A DNA stretch of 64,000 nt from Tetradesmus obliquus (lineage: Eukaryota; Chlorophyta; Chlorophyceae; Sphaeropleales; Scenedesmaceae), in contig CP126202.1 in assembly GCA_030272155.1 (NCBI GenBank), positions 3,493,501 to 3,557,500 of the forward strand. Reading direction: 5' to 3'. Under the pieces are notes generated by a model. That model saw only the letters and a program-made list of their open reading frames with translations, was not told where the DNA came from and did no database searches. The translations under genes were made by a program, and so were the position numbers. The number at the start of each line of letters is the position of its first letter. Position 1 is the stretch's first letter. This document shows, in pieces, positions 22,169 through 35,582 of this stretch.

Positions 22169-22780
22169 GCCGGGCAAATGTAGCTGCTTTTGCCTAAACT
22201 CTGACTTGAATGTGTTGACAGATAAAAAGATGCAGGAAATCTTCGCATGTAACCGCGCGCTGTTTATTTCGTGACACAAGGATCGTGGCTGTTGTCTTAT
22301 TTCAAAAGTCACGGTTAGGGTTTGAGGCGCTTAGCGTGCATGGGCAGCTCTCAAACTCCGTTCTTATCAGATGGCTGCGGTGCTTTTAGTAAAGAAAGTG
22401 TCATGAAGTTGGCGGGCCAGCTGAGCTTGCCACAGCATAGGCACCAGCCTTGCTTCATGACATATACACTCAGTGTGCCCAGTGACAGGTCATGTAGCTG
22501 CTGCGCACAGATGCCACCCGCTACTCCACAACTGGGATGCTTACAATGCTCCAGCCCTACACCGTCAAGATGCATCAGTACTGAGCTGGGTCTTACATCG
22601 TCAACAAGGTGCCACATGCTACTGGGCTGCACACATGGATGCTGGTACTGCAGACTAAGCTGCATGCTGGCGGCATAGCACTTCACTTCACTGCAGCAGC
22701 TGCTGCTGCTACTGCTGCTGCTTGTTAGCTGCCTGCAGCCAGCTGCGTTCGCATATGGCGACCGCTGGCGCAACTGCTGC

Positions 22781-22975
22781 TCAGACCTGCGCTGCTGCTG
22801 CTGATGGTACTAATGCCGCCGGCGCAACCACAGCAAAAGCGGCTGCGTCTGCATTGATGCTGCTGCAGCCAGGAGACGTGCTGCCTGCAGCTGCATGCCG
22901 CGCAGCTGTATCTGCAACTCTGCCACTGCCCACAATAGGACTGCTGGGCGGCTTCCCCACACAGCTGCCACACAC

Positions 22976-23010
<35 letters not shown>

Positions 23011-24672
23011 TCTTGACAGCCTGTCCAGCAGCAGCAGCGGTTACCTCCGCCTGCTCGGCATTGCAAGGTGCACCAGCACACTGCTCTGCTGACTCAACGG
23101 CAGCCTGATGCTGCAGAAGCTGCCCCTGCTGGTGCAGCTGCCGCTGCGCTCCTGCTGCTTGCTGCAGAACCACCGTACGCCCTGGCTGTGCTTCCTGCGA
23201 GCCAGCAGCCTGCTGCTGCTGTCCCATGTGCTGCGGAAGTGCTGCTTCATAAGGTCCCTGCAGGCCTTGTGGCTGCTGCTGCTGCTGCTGCTGGCTGCTG
23301 TTGCTCTGCCCCAGCCAGTGGTCTAGTGCCCCACTAGCCAGCAGCTCATCAAGCTCACACTCGTCATCATCAGCTTGCAGAACAGCTTGCACGACAGGCG
23401 CCTGGCCAGCTTGCAGGACAGATGCAGGACCCTGCTGCGGCTGCTGCCAAGGCTGCTGGCCAGGCTGCCGCCCTGCGGACTGTATGCTACCTCCAAAACT
23501 GGCCATGCATGCCTGCTGCTGCTGTTGCTGCGGTGCTAGAGCAGCATCACCGCCACCACTAACTGTTGCTGCTGCGGCTGCATGATGCCTGCGGGCCATG
23601 GCTGCCCTGCTCCGTGACCGCAGCAGGGCCTGGAAGGCTCTGCTGCTGGCAGCAACGCTGCTGTGCCAGGCGCTGGCATCACCTGCAGCAGTAGACACAC
23701 CAGCAGCTGCAGCGGCTGCAGCAGCTGCGGCAGTGCCAAGGTTGCACCAGCCTAGCGCTGGCGGCCGGGCTGCTGCAGGCTTCGCCGCCGCCGTTGCTGC
23801 TGCTGCTTGTGCGGGACGCCCACATACAGGTGCAGCACCTCCTGCTGCTGCTGCAGCAGCTGCCGTGCCTGCTGCACCTTGTGCTGCTGCGCCTTCTGCT
23901 GCTGCTGCTGCTGCTGCATGGGGCGGCTTGCTCGCAGGACCAGCTGTTGATAGCTTGTTGGCTGACCCGTCTGCTGCTGCTGCTGCTGCTGCTTGTGTTC
24001 TTGACTCTAGCACAGCTGCCTCCGCCGCGTCTGGCTGGCTGCTGTCTGTGCCTTTTTTGCATGCCTGCTGCTCACCCTTGTAAAGCTCACCCTGTTGCTG
24101 CTCTGAGATCTGTGTTGGCGGCCGAACTGCTGCCGGCCTGCGCCGCTTGCCCAACATCAGCGGCAACGACCTGCTTCTGCCAACCTGTACAGCAGATGAT
24201 AGCGATGCTGTTCCTGCTGCTGCTGCTGCTGGTGCTGAAGCCTGCCTGATTGGACTGCTGAGAGCTGGCACGCGCCCTGCTGCTGCTGCTGCTGCCACTG
24301 CTGCTGGTAGTGGTGCTGCCAGGCTTGCTGCTGCCACCACAGCACCAGTGACGGCAGACGCACCCCCATGCACTGCAACAGGCTGCTTGTTCTGTGCTGC
24401 AAGCTCGGCCCTGCGGTTCAGGATGGCCTCTGCAGCTGCCGCCACTGCCCTCCATACGGCTGCACTGCTGCTGCTGCTGCTGCTGCCGCCTGGCTTTAGG
24501 AGCTTGCTGGGTTGCGCCTCCTGCAAGTGGCTATCCCCGGCCTTTACGGCTGGTGCTGCTGCAGTTGGGGATGCAACAGGCGGCTGTTGCTCCTGCGCCG
24601 GCTGCTGCTGCTTGTTCGGCATCAGCTGCGGCGATTGCTGCTGCTGTGCAGGACCCAGAGGCTTGCTGACAC

Positions 24673-24703
<31 letters not shown>

Positions 24704-27700
24704 GGCTGCTGCTGCGGTGCATGCTGGCTCACCTTCAGTACTGTCAGCTGATGCAGCTGTGCTGGATTTCACAGCCACTGATGCCGCTGCTGCCGCTGCT
24801 GCCTTAGTCTCTGCCACCGCCTTGTCGCCTGCTGCAGCTGGGACTGCTACTGCTCCTCTTGACTCAGCAACCATGCCTGCTGCTGCTGCTGCTGCTGCTG
24901 CTGTGCTAGCATGTCCTGGCGCATCCAGTGCTGCTGCTGCTGCTGCTGCACCGCCTGCTGGCAGGAACTTCCGCCTAAATATCTTCTTGCCTGTCTTGCT
25001 GACAACCACGCCTGCATTGACATAGCTGCCTGTCTGTAGCACAGCAGCAGCTGCTGCAACAACACCACTCCCACTGCCTGCTCCCACACCAGCTGCTGCT
25101 GCTGCTGCTGCCTCTGCAGGACTGCCTTGCTGCGACCCCCATACCTGCTGCTGCTGCTGCTGCTGCCGTGCCTGCTGCTGTTGCAGCCGCCGCCGCCGCT
25201 GCTGCTGCTGCTGCTGCTGCTGGAAGCCCACCAGCAGGCCCTCTCTATCTGCAGTGTCAGCTGCCAGCTGCTGCACCTGCTGCACCTCAAGCAGCAGCTG
25301 CTGCAGCAGCACATGCAGCGGCTGCTGTAGCGCCACTCGCTGCACAACAGCAGCCTCATTCTCACCACCTTGCTGCTGCTGCACCTGCTGTAAAAGATCC
25401 GCCACCGGCCAGTCCCGTACGATCTGCTGGTGTCTAGCTGCTGCCGCTGCCTGCTGCCGCTGCTGCGCTGCTGCTAGCAGCCGCCGGGCAGCAGCACGCT
25501 TGCTCCTACTGGCTGCACAACCCACTGGAGGCTCATACAGCTGGCGCCGGCCTTGCTGCTGCTGGCCTTTCCTTTTGGTTTTGGCCACAGCAGATTGCGG
25601 CCCTGCTGCTACTGCTGCTGCTCGAGTGTTGAGCCGGCTGTAGTGACGCGCCTGCTGCCACAAGCTGCTGCTGCTGCTGGGTGCTAAGCAGCCGCCACTG
25701 CTCATCAGGGTATAGCTGCAGCTGCTGAACCCTGCCTGATGCCGTCGCAAGCCCCACAACGCCCCAAGAGTGCTGCCTAGCTGCCGCTGCTGCTGCTGCT
25801 GCTGCTGCTGGGTGCCAGCTGCTGCAGGCAACACACTGTCTAGTAGGCTTGTTGGCAATGCAGTGCTTCTGCCAATTGTGAAGATGCCTGCTTCATGAAC
25901 ACCAGCAGGTTCTGCAACTGTGTTCAAGATGGATGAGGCAGCAGCAGCAGCAGTCCCTCCAGCAGCTGCCAGCAGTGCCTGCTTCATTGCCAGCAGCAGG
26001 CGGCGTGCACATGGCGGCAGCTGCTGCCACAGCACATCCAGCCGAAGGCCATTGACTTGCTCTGCAGAGAGAAGCAGAGCATCAATTTACACACGCGGCA
26101 GTGACGTGTTTTTTGGTGTTGCAGTGTGTGACACGCTGGTGTTGTAGCACGAGTTGTGCATGCAATGGATGCACTTCACAGCACACTGTGCAGCAGGCTG
26201 CTAGCACTCAGACTAAGCAGCCAGCCACGGTTACCAAGTATGCCGCTGCTGATGCAGATGGCGGTTGCACAGTGCAGCAGAGCGGATTGAACACATGCAC
26301 CTACATGCTGCTAGCTGCAGCAGCGCCCAGCGACTGAGCCACCCACCCATCTTCAGCAGCAGTGCCAGCAGCAACGCCCCCGGCGACATGCCACCTGCAG
26401 CCACAGCAGCAGCAGTGCCAAGGCTTCCACCATCTCCTAGACTTGCTGCTGCAAGGCTTCCTGCTGCCCCTGCTGCTGCTGCAGGTGCTGCTGCCGGTGC
26501 AGCTTGGTGCAGCCTGTGCAGCAGTGTCAGCATTGCCTGGGGCTGTGCTGCCAGGTCGTCCAGCAGCGGGTGCTGCAGCCAGGCCTGCAGCAGCTCCTGC
26601 TGCTGCTGGCAGCAGTCTGCAGCAGTGGCAGGCTCTGGGTCGCAGCGGTCAAGAAACCTGGCCGCAGCAGCAGGCAGAGAGAAGCACACAGTGTGCACTC
26701 ATCCCAGGGGTTCACAATTGGCTTGCGACTACCCTCTCAAATGGTGATCACGAGCATAACAAGGGACAAGTAGATCAAGGTATGAGACAAGTTCACACGG
26801 ACGCTACTTGAATGCTTGGCAGTGATCATCAGCACTCGACCAGGTTGGACAAATCGGCAGGCAGCACAGATAATTTGAGATATGACAGCTTAAAACTCAA
26901 ACTCAGGCTCACCAGCGGTCCTTCTGCAGCGGCTGCTGCCTGTGCCATGGCAGGTGCACGCTGCGCACCATGGCATGGTACACACCTAGCCTGCTGTCAT
27001 GCACCCAGAAGGGGCCAGCAGCAGCAGCAGCAGCAGCAGGCTCGCTGGAGGTGGGTGCTGTTCGATCCCAGCCGGGTGGTGGTGATGAGGCCAGCATGGC
27101 ACGCTGCTGGGCAGTGCTGGCACGCTGAGGATCTGCTGCACTGGGAGCGGCAGCAGGCTGCTGCTGATTTTGCTTTGACTGCTGCTGCTGCTGCTGTTGC
27201 TGTGCTTGACCCAGTTGCTGCTGCTGCTGCTGCTCCTGCAGGTGCTGCTGTGCTAGACCCAGCCGCTGCTGCTGCTGTTGCTGTGCTTGACCCAGCTGCT
27301 GCTGCTGCTGCTGTTGCTGTGCTTGACCCAGCCCCTGTTGCCGCCGCTGCTGTTGCTGTGCTTGACCCAGCCGCTGCTGCTGCTGTTGCTGTGTTTGACC
27401 CGTCCGCCGCTGCTGCTGCTGCTGGCCGGCCCATGATTGGAAGAGTGGGTCAGGCAGCACTTCGCTGCTCATGGCTGCTGACAGCTGTGCAGTGTGGCTG
27501 ATGAAGCGCCTGAACAGGCCCCGCAGTGCCAAGTCTGCATCACACCAGAACAGGTTGTCAGCAGGCTGCTGCTGCTGCTGCTGCTCAACACCACCAGAAG
27601 TCCCCCTACTTGCTGCTGCTGCCGCTGCTTGTTTTACGGATGCGTTGCCTGCAATAGCTGCTGCATCTGCATCTGCATCTGCATCTGCTGCTGGTGGTGG

Positions 27701-30239
27701 TGGTGGCGGTGGTGGTGATGCTGCTGCAGCTTCTACGGGTGATTTGGCTGCATCTGCTGCTGCATCTGCTGCTGCTGGTGAAGGTGCTGCTGCTGCTGGT
27801 GCCACGTATCTGTTGTGCACTGCCTTCAGCAGGTGCAGCAGTGCATGCAGCCAGGGCTTGTTCACAGGGATGTGCAGCAGCCACGTGCGGGTGCGCGTCC
27901 ACACCACAAACACACACAGCTCAGTGCCTGCGCAGCAGCACAGCAGCAGCACAGCAGCAGCACAGCAGCAGCACAGCACAAAACAGCAGCAGCTCATGCC
28001 GTAAGCAAACAGCTAAAGCGAGTTGAGCTGGAATGACAGCAGGCAGTGAGATACAGCGCGTTGTGTAAATACATGTCCACACTCATGGCACTGCCACCAT
28101 TGCACTGACACGCACTGAGTTCAGCCCTGCTCAGCGGACACCATCAAGCCAGACACGCCACACCTCTTTCACCTCCCTGGCGGTCGACAGTCGTCAAATG
28201 CAACCGCACCCCGCACCCCTCCCACCTGTGACCAGCATGTTGAGCTGTGCCTTGCACGACCCCGCATCTCACTGCACCTCACACACCCACGCCACATGAC
28301 ACCTTGCCTGTCAAGACAGCAACATCCCGCAACACACCTGTGACCAGCATGATGAGCTGCGCCTGGCAATAGTAGTGCGCCTTCATGCATTAGTAAGGCC
28401 CCCCCACAAACCACATACTACGTTCTTCATAACAAACAGCACACTGCCATCCAGTCGTACCTGTGACCAGCATGTTGAGCTGTGCCTGGCAGTAGTAGTG
28501 CGCCTTCATAAATTTATAAGGCCGGTAGCCGCTCGCCCCGCGCACACCGAATGCCCAGGGCTTGCCTCCCACCGGGTAGTAAGGCGTGGGGCACTTGACC
28601 TCCACCACCGCAGCCTGCAGCACAAGACACAACATAGCATGAGATGACGATTGCTGTTCAACAAGGCATGCCCAATTCGAGGCATATGACCCGCAGGGCT
28701 GCCCGCACCCCAAAGGCCCAGGGCTTGCCACCCACTGGGTAGTACGGTGTGGGGCACTTGGTCTCCACCACCGCAGCCTGCAACACAAGACACACAACAT
28801 AGCTTGATCACACATACATTTGTTTGTCAACATAGGATCCCAAGCTTGGCAGGAATGATTGGTAGGGCTGGCTAGCCAAAGGCCCAGGGCTTGCTACCCA
28901 CTGGGTGGTAAGGGGTGGGGCACTTGACCTCCACCACCGCAGCCTGCAGCACAAGACACACAACATAGCTTGATCACACATGCATTTGTTGATTAAAGTA
29001 GGATCCCACTTTTGGGCTAAATGATTGGTAGGGCTGGCTAGCACCCCAAATGCCCGACGCTTGCCGCGCACCACAGCCTGCACCACAGCACAGCCCACAG
29101 TCAATCAAGAGCTGACCCTGAACCCTACACTCCGCACCCTAAAGGCCCAGGGCTTGCCACCCACTAGGTGCACGGCTAATTCAGTAGCACTTGACCTCCA
29201 CCATTGCAGCCTGCAGGGCAGGGGTTGCTGGACAACTCACAAAAAGGCCCACAAAACATACGAGCAGGAGCGGACGAATATGTGATTAGAATGGTTGAAG
29301 GGTGGAAACGTACTGTGACGTGGAATGCCGCAGGGCAGTTGAGTCAAAGCCCTGCCTTGTGGCCTGCATCAGAAATCCACGTGAAGGGAGGCGCTCGCCT
29401 GATGCTGCCGCCTTCGCACACCAGCGGCTGCTGCTGCCCCGCTGGCTGCTGAGCTGCAGCAGTCCCAGCAGGCACCGCCAGCAGCCCATCCACTAAGCAA
29501 ACCCCAGTCCCAAACAAATAGAACTCGCAACCGTCTTTTCAAACCTTACAGCTGGTGACAGCTCCCCCTGGTTATGGACATTTCGAATACATGTGTGCTT
29601 CTCACCTTGTAGCCCGCGTCAGCGATCCATGTGAAGGGGGGCGCCCGCCTGATGCTGCCGCCTTCGCGCACCAGCGGCTGCTGCGCTGCAGTCCCATCAG
29701 GCACTGCCAACAGGCCATCCACTGAGCAGCCAACGCGCAGCTCACTGAACAAGCTGGCATCTAAAGGGCCCAAACTGCCTAAGCACTTGCTGCTGCTGCT
29801 GCTGTTGCTGGGGTTGAGGATGCTGCCGTAAAAGGCCGGGTTAGCTGCCACCAGCTGCGGGTTGAGGCTGACAAAGCCGGAATCGATGAGCGCAGCACCA
29901 GGTGGTGCATAGCTCATGAGGGTGTGCAGCCCTGCAGCCTCGTGCCTGCAAGTAGCATGTGCAGCAGAACAGCAGGGATACATCAGCCACTCGAGAATAT
30001 CTCCGGCATGCTCGTGAGGGTCTGCAGCCCTGCAGCCTCATGTCTGCAGGCATGATGAATGGTACAGCAGGTGAGCAAGCGCGCGGCTGCAGCCAGGCAT
30101 GACTACGGCATGCTCAGGAGCTGGGTGTCCGGGTGCGTGATGGCTGGCCGATGCATAGCGGGCGGCAGCATGAACAGGGGCAACGTGCTCACAGCAGCTG
30201 CTGCAGCAGGGTGCTTCTGCATCGACACATGCCTGGCAA

Positions 30240-30273
<34 letters not shown>

Positions 30274-30728
30274 TTACAACTGCACTGACAGATAACCAAG
30301 CCATTGTGCCTGCATGAAGCCAAGGTTTCACTGGACAGCCCTGCGGTGTTCCTGCTGCTGCGCAACACATGGTGGGTGGGCTACTGCTGCCACACCTGTT
30401 GCCAAACTCGCAGGACAGCATCCCAAACGGCCCCATGCGGCCTGCTGCTGCAGCTGCCTCTCCCCGCAGCTTTGCTGTTGCTGCTGCCAGCTTGGCATCC
30501 CCTTGCCTGCTGTCTTTGACTGCATGGTACACGCCGTGTGCTGCCAGCAGGCGGTTGATTGCAGGACAGTCAAACCCTAGCAGGTCTGTTACAGTTGACC
30601 CTGTGATGTGCCGGCTGCGCCCGAGGTGCCATGCTGTGCTGCCTTGTTGCAGTGCGGCAATCTGTTCTGCGGTGAGTTCCCGATGCAGCTGGCTGGCTGT
30701 TTCGATGCTGCTGTGGCTGTCGCTGTGA
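22781..30728 (-). CDS. YqaJ-type PD-(D/E)XK nuclease/recombinase with giant Ala/Gln-rich tail
   Basis: Six exons (30728-30396, 29945-29606, 28614-28461, 27927-26913, 26657-26347, 26061-22781) join without phase conflict to at least 1,810 aa. The first three exons and the start of the fourth are a YqaJ-like exonuclease fold: GSTAWHLGRSRHITGSTVTD, GNRHEAAGLHTL with SGFVSLNPQL, catalytic GCSVDGLL, catalytic VVEVKCPTPYYP, then KAHYYCQAQLNMLVTG and CVFVVWTRT. D and E-x-K residues are present, so nuclease activity is plausible; the family degrades or resects DNA ends in phage and bacterial recombination. The remaining ~1,500 residues are Ala/Gln/Ser low complexity with ordered islands (LFWCDADLALRGLFRRFISH; RFLDRCDPEP; LRLDVLWQQLPPCARRLLL). 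The 5' end is uncertain; the first visible exon begins in mid-codon. Confidence 0.75.
28224..29221 (-). repeat. Six echoes around the YqaJ catalytic exon
   Basis: Around exon 28461-28614. The 3' edge (donor plus the TNMLVTG-like coding) is copied at 28224-28258 and 28336-28395. The 5' edge (acceptor plus the coding for VVEVKCPTPYYPVGGKPW) is copied at 28703-28797, 28870-28966, a partial at 29040-29095, and 29136-29221. Copies include the intronic CACAAGACACAACATAGC-type flank and are diverged to different degrees. Confidence 0.9.
29354..30058 (-). repeat. Echoes flanking the second YqaJ exon
   Basis: The 3' half of exon 29606-29945 with its donor is copied at 29354-29500, and its 5' edge with acceptor at 30003-30056. 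The real exon lies between its own two partial copies. Confidence 0.88.
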
Positions 30729-31695
30729 CTGCAGGGGAAGAATCTGCGTTGGAGGCCAGCAGCAGCGGGCTATGTCAGGCAACAGAAGCACAAGCAGTTG
30801 ACTATAAACCATGTAATGATCTTGTGTTGCTTGCAGGAAGCTTGACGCATGTCAACTGCTGCATGCCTCGAGCTTGCTGCCTTGCACTGTTCACACAGGA
30901 TGCCCTCACACAGGATGCCCTCATAACGACACAATTTCCCACCTGCCCGGGAATGCTGCCTGCAGCTGCTCTCTCGTGCAAGAGGCAAGGTCAAGGTTTG
31001 GTAGAAGGCCCTCGTGAGGCTGCAAGCCATCCAGCTCAGGCGGGTTTGCCATTGCTTACTGAGCAGCAGCAGCAGAGCACGAGCAGAGCCCAGGCTGCGC
31101 CCTCATCGCACGCATGCATGAACACAGCATACAGTACAACTCAAACATCAGTAATCGAGCAGCATGTCACGGAACGAGGTGCACTGTTCGTGGAAAAGGC
31201 TAGCTGTGTTGTTGAGCTGTCGTGGTTTGCTTTGAATAGCTTGTGCTACGTCGTGATGGCAAAGCAGTTAGTGTGTTCTCCGATAAACAATGGAAGTCAA
31301 GCATCCCACTGGATGGCTGTTGCCTCGGAACCTGTCACAACCTGGGCTGTGCTATGTGCTGTGTGCTGCCAAGCCCAACCCTGCTGACCAGTGGCACCGG
31401 CGCTGATGAGGATTTCACTGCAGCTGCAGTATATAGGTTTGCAATACAACCTGACACAACCATTTGCAAACAGGGCATTTGAGAGGTTACAAAGCACCCA
31501 AGCACTCAGACAAACCTGTTCCTTGCCAGCACTTGGAACAGCCCAACTTGCACACTGGGCCAAGAGCTGCCACTCATGCCTGCCACATTAGCAGCGGCTG
31601 CTGTAGCATGGTGCTGCAGCAACCTCCCAGCCAGCAACTCTGTATAGTGACAGTTCTTGCACACTTTGCAGCGGCAGCACGCAGCTCTCGCTCAC

Positions 31696-31739
31696 TTGCA
31701 CTGAGCCGCAGCGACGGCAAGTATCACAGGAGCAGACAT
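31696..31739 (-). CDS. Candidate first exon of the YqaJ-type gene
   Basis: ATG at 31739 opens 14 codons (MSAPVILAVAAAQC) and ends in phase 2 at a GTGAGC donor, exactly the phase the exon at 30728 requires (AA|T). There is an upstream in-frame stop. Weak: short, no homology, and it leaves a 967-bp intron. Confidence 0.3.
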
Positions 31740-34700
31740 CTTGCAGCATGCTCAACAACGTTGCGTGGCTTGCAGGGCCAAGCACAACCCGCTGATGTAG
31801 GTGTCGCCATGCACCTTGCAGCAGCAGCAGCAGCACCAGCAAGGACGCCAACCTTACGCCAAAATTGAGCGCCGCATTGAATCGCACAGTGCACAGCTGT
31901 CAGCTACACTACCTACACAAGTTGCAATCAATTGGCGCCATCTGCGGACAGATCACCTTCTGATCCACTCTGACAGGCATCAAGGCAACAGTTGACGATT
32001 ATTGCCACGATGCATCCACACAAATGCTGACAGGCAAAGCCCTGCTGTAGCACAAATCGCACTGCCATCTGCTTTCTCACTAGGGTAGTACCCCTTGCAC
32101 AGGCAGCTGCTCAGCAGCAGCAGACCTGCAATTGGCAACGTCTCGCCTGCCAGCGACGTGCAAGCACGCCGGGCAACACAAGAACAAGTAGAGCTGCGTT
32201 GCTGCTACTGAACTGAACAACAGCTAGTTCCACATGAGATCACATGTAACCACCAATGGCACCTGGCTGGTCCAATACCTTGACAAGACGGCAGCCTCCA
32301 ATCCATCCCCCAACCTGTCACTTCTCACTCTCCCTCAGTGAGGGAAGTGTTTGGCAAACAGCACGCTGCAGCATACACGCCACAGTGCGTTGGAGTTGGA
32401 GGGCCTCTGTGCTTGCAGTGCAGGTGGGTCTGCGCTGCAGTGTTCTTATTGGCGCGTGGTTAGCACCATGCAGCAAGCGTTGTGAGAGTAGCTCGATGCG
32501 ACAAGACGCAACAGGTCACAACAGTAGAAGGTCAAGGCAACATTGACATGCCCCGCATCCTGTGTAAGGAGCCTTCTCTGTGTGTGCAAGCACACCAGGC
32601 CAAAGCACGCCAAAGCAGCATGCAACAATCGTTACGCAAAGTTAGCGCAACTGCAAACCGCGCCGTGTGCATACACAGCACACATCACAAAGATATGAGC
32701 AGATGCAGCAATCGTACGCATGCCACATGCGGTACTCACTACCCCACACACAGCAGAGCGTCACGTAGCAAGACAACCAGCTTGCCCAACAACACACAAT
32801 AAGTCAATGAAGGCCAGTGTATGGACGCGAGCGACATGCACACTGCCATGTAGTGAGATCGCAAACAGCAGGCATGACCACATGCAGTTGCACTGTGCCC
32901 TATTCACTTGTGCGGCACCCGCGTTGGCAGCAGCAGGCTCAACCCGACTTGCAGGTCGCCACATACAAAGCTGTCCTGTCCACGCACAACTTTCTGCTAG
33001 AGCAATAGGCGGCAAACCCCGGGCACACGTGCACACCATTGCTTGTCCCTTCGCCCAACTAAAGAAAGGTTGCAAACCCTGGCAAAGAGACACACCAATC
33101 GCCCACAGCAACTGCAAGCAATGCCATCCCACAACAGCAATTGTGGCGGCTGCGGTGCCCTCGCTGGAAAGAATGCCCTCTGTTGTACAACCCGGCAGCC
33201 ATTGCCTTTCCTGGTCAGACAGACACCTTCCTGAATACCCTGGCACTGTGGAAACACGCCACTGTGTGTTTGCCACCCGCTGACCCAACTCAGGCTGGCG
33301 TTTTGATCAGCATGCCCACTGCGCAGCAGCTTGCACTGCTTGCTTGTAGGCAGGAAGCTGCACGCCTGGGCAGCGCAATCAGCCATACAACATGCACCTG
33401 ACACACTTCAGGTGCTGGAATTCATATAGCCATATGCCAGGTTGCAAAGGAAAATGAAGAAGAAAAGGGCGCAGCATACCCATGCAAGACACATGCATCA
33501 GGTATGCATGCCTGGCTGCAGAGATACCACAGGGGGGCAGCGGAGCACTGCGGGATGTGCATAAGATGGCAGCTGAGTTGCCATGTGCCTAACGATTGGC
33601 TCTGCAGTCCCCTTGTGGTCCCTGCAGCTGCAGGAGTAGGTAAAAGTACAGGTGCGCATGCGTGGTATGGTACAAACAAGCGGGGCAGTACACAAGAGCT
33701 GCATAAGAGCAGCCAATGACGAAGCCACATCTAGACATACAAAGTCCCTAGCCCAACACAAACTTCAATCTTCACCTGGTGTTTGTGCTGGACTTGCCAT
33801 GGGTGCTGCTGCTGCCTGCTGCTGCTGCTGCGTTGGGGATCCCATGTTGCAGGTGGGCTGCGCTGAGCCGGGCATGCCGCCTGCTGCACCGGCCTGCGCA
33901 GCTGTGCGTTGCAGATACTCCCTGACGGCTTTGCCATGCCGACAGCAGCAGCTGCAGCAGCCAGACCTTTAAGCATACAATAGCGCTGCGCCGCCTGCAG
34001 CAAGTAGTATACAACGTTGCACAGCAGCTGCGCCAATGCAGCACAATACAATACAAGTACTGGCTAGTCAAGAATGAGTCAAACAAGGCTGCCGCGGGCA
34101 ATGCAAGGCTGTCCTTCCACACTGCTCACCAGCCCCAGCCCAATCCCAGGCCCGCTCCCTCTAAGACATGTGTAAACCCACATAAGACCACGTAAACAGC
34201 CCAAACAGCCAGCACCATGTGCCCAGCAGCAGCAGCAGCAGCAGCAGGTGTTCTGGCGGCTGCAGTATGGCCGCTTGTTTGGCTGCGTATGTCCCCAACA
34301 CACCAGCACAGCCAATCAATCGGGGCCTTGCTTCTCCCACGTGCCGTGCTGTTGAAGCAGCAGCAGCGTTTGCGCATCTTTCATGCTCCAAACGCGCACA
34401 CAAGCTAGAGTGTACAAGTTGTCACACACTGGCAACCGCTGCACACGGCACAAAGCATCACACGCAGCTGCACTACCGCCATGATAGGAGCCACCAACAA
34501 TGCAGCTGCATGTATGCAGCATGCTTGCTGCTTGAATTCTACTCTCAGCTAATGCGCGAACATGGCAGAACCAAATCACCCATAAGGAAGGCACTCCCCA
34601 TTGACATACCCTTGGCAGCTGCACACTCATGCGCATCTTACCGTCGCAATGGTGATTATCGTACACGCTGCGTTGCCTGCAGCGACCCAATCCCAAAGTC

Positions 34701-35065
34701 ATCAGCAATCATAGGTCCATGGCATAGCCAAGAGCCGTTAGCAACCCCTTGACATGATGTACCTGCACACGTGCACCTTCTTAGCATTGCAGCAGCACCA
34801 GAATCAACAGCAGCAGGCGGAGGCACGCCACCACAACAGACATGCAGTCGTGGCCTGGGCTAAGTTGCAAGCCATTGTCCGGCTTGTGATATGACCGTTC
34901 CACAGTTCCAGCCACTCTGCCTGATCAGAAAAGCAGCGCTGCTGCTGCTGCTGCTGCTGCTGCCTCCAGTGCTGCAGCCTGCCCGCCTCACTGCGCCAAA
35001 TGCTGCTGCCGGTGCTGCTGCGGCCGCTGCTGCTGCTGCCGGTGCTGTGCTGCAGGCTGCTCCCC
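31740..35065. other. Large gap without a supportable gene
   Basis: About 3.3 kb. No exon chain with consistent phases or recognisable protein segments was found on either strand. Near the right end (34987-35065) a short echo of the RbcX terminal exon occurs (CCTCACTGCGCC twice, about 78 bp apart). The rest may be promoter, UTR or non-coding DNA. Confidence 0.5.
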
Positions 35066-35158
35066 TCACTGCGCCAGGCGCTGCTGCTGGTGCTGGGGGC
35101 GCTTGCGGTACTGCCTGAAGCTGGGCTTGACGTCATCATTGCTGCCAGACACATACCT

Positions 35159-35196
<38 letters not shown>

Positions 35197-35541
35197 GGTG
35201 ACAGCAGTGAGATCTGCTTGGGTTGACGAAGCACAAGCCGGACATGCTTTGAGATGAACCGGCTGCTGTAATTGCCTGCATTGCAACAGTGACACACCAG
35301 CACCGCATTTCCAGGACAGCAGTCACAGTGGTCATACTCTGGCACAAAGTATATATTGTTGTAGCAGCTGCAACCCCGGTGCTGCCCTGCAACTCCAATG
35401 CCTGGGCTGCAGCTGGGCTGCTGCTGGGCTCACGTGTGTCGCTCCAAGTGTGAGCGCATGATGGCAATGTTGGCGTCCGCCACCTTTGGCGTGATGCTGC
35501 GGCTCAGCTTGGCGGCTAGCGCCTCACGCGTCACCAGCACT

Positions 35542-35582
<41 letters not shown>

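Noticed and set aside
24147-25025. Plus-strand Ala-rich open frame of 292 residues
   Set aside because: Antisense of the Ala/Gln tail of the YqaJ-type protein, which is in phase with five upstream exons.
31588-31887. Minus-strand frame with a hydrophobic start and CSCDTCRRC motif
   Set aside because: No coherent splice partner in that frame; a different frame at the same place better fits the YqaJ first exon, and even that is weak.
32720-33288. Overlapping open frames of about 180 residues on both strands
   Set aside because: No domain, repeat or splice support; lengths are expected by chance at this base composition.
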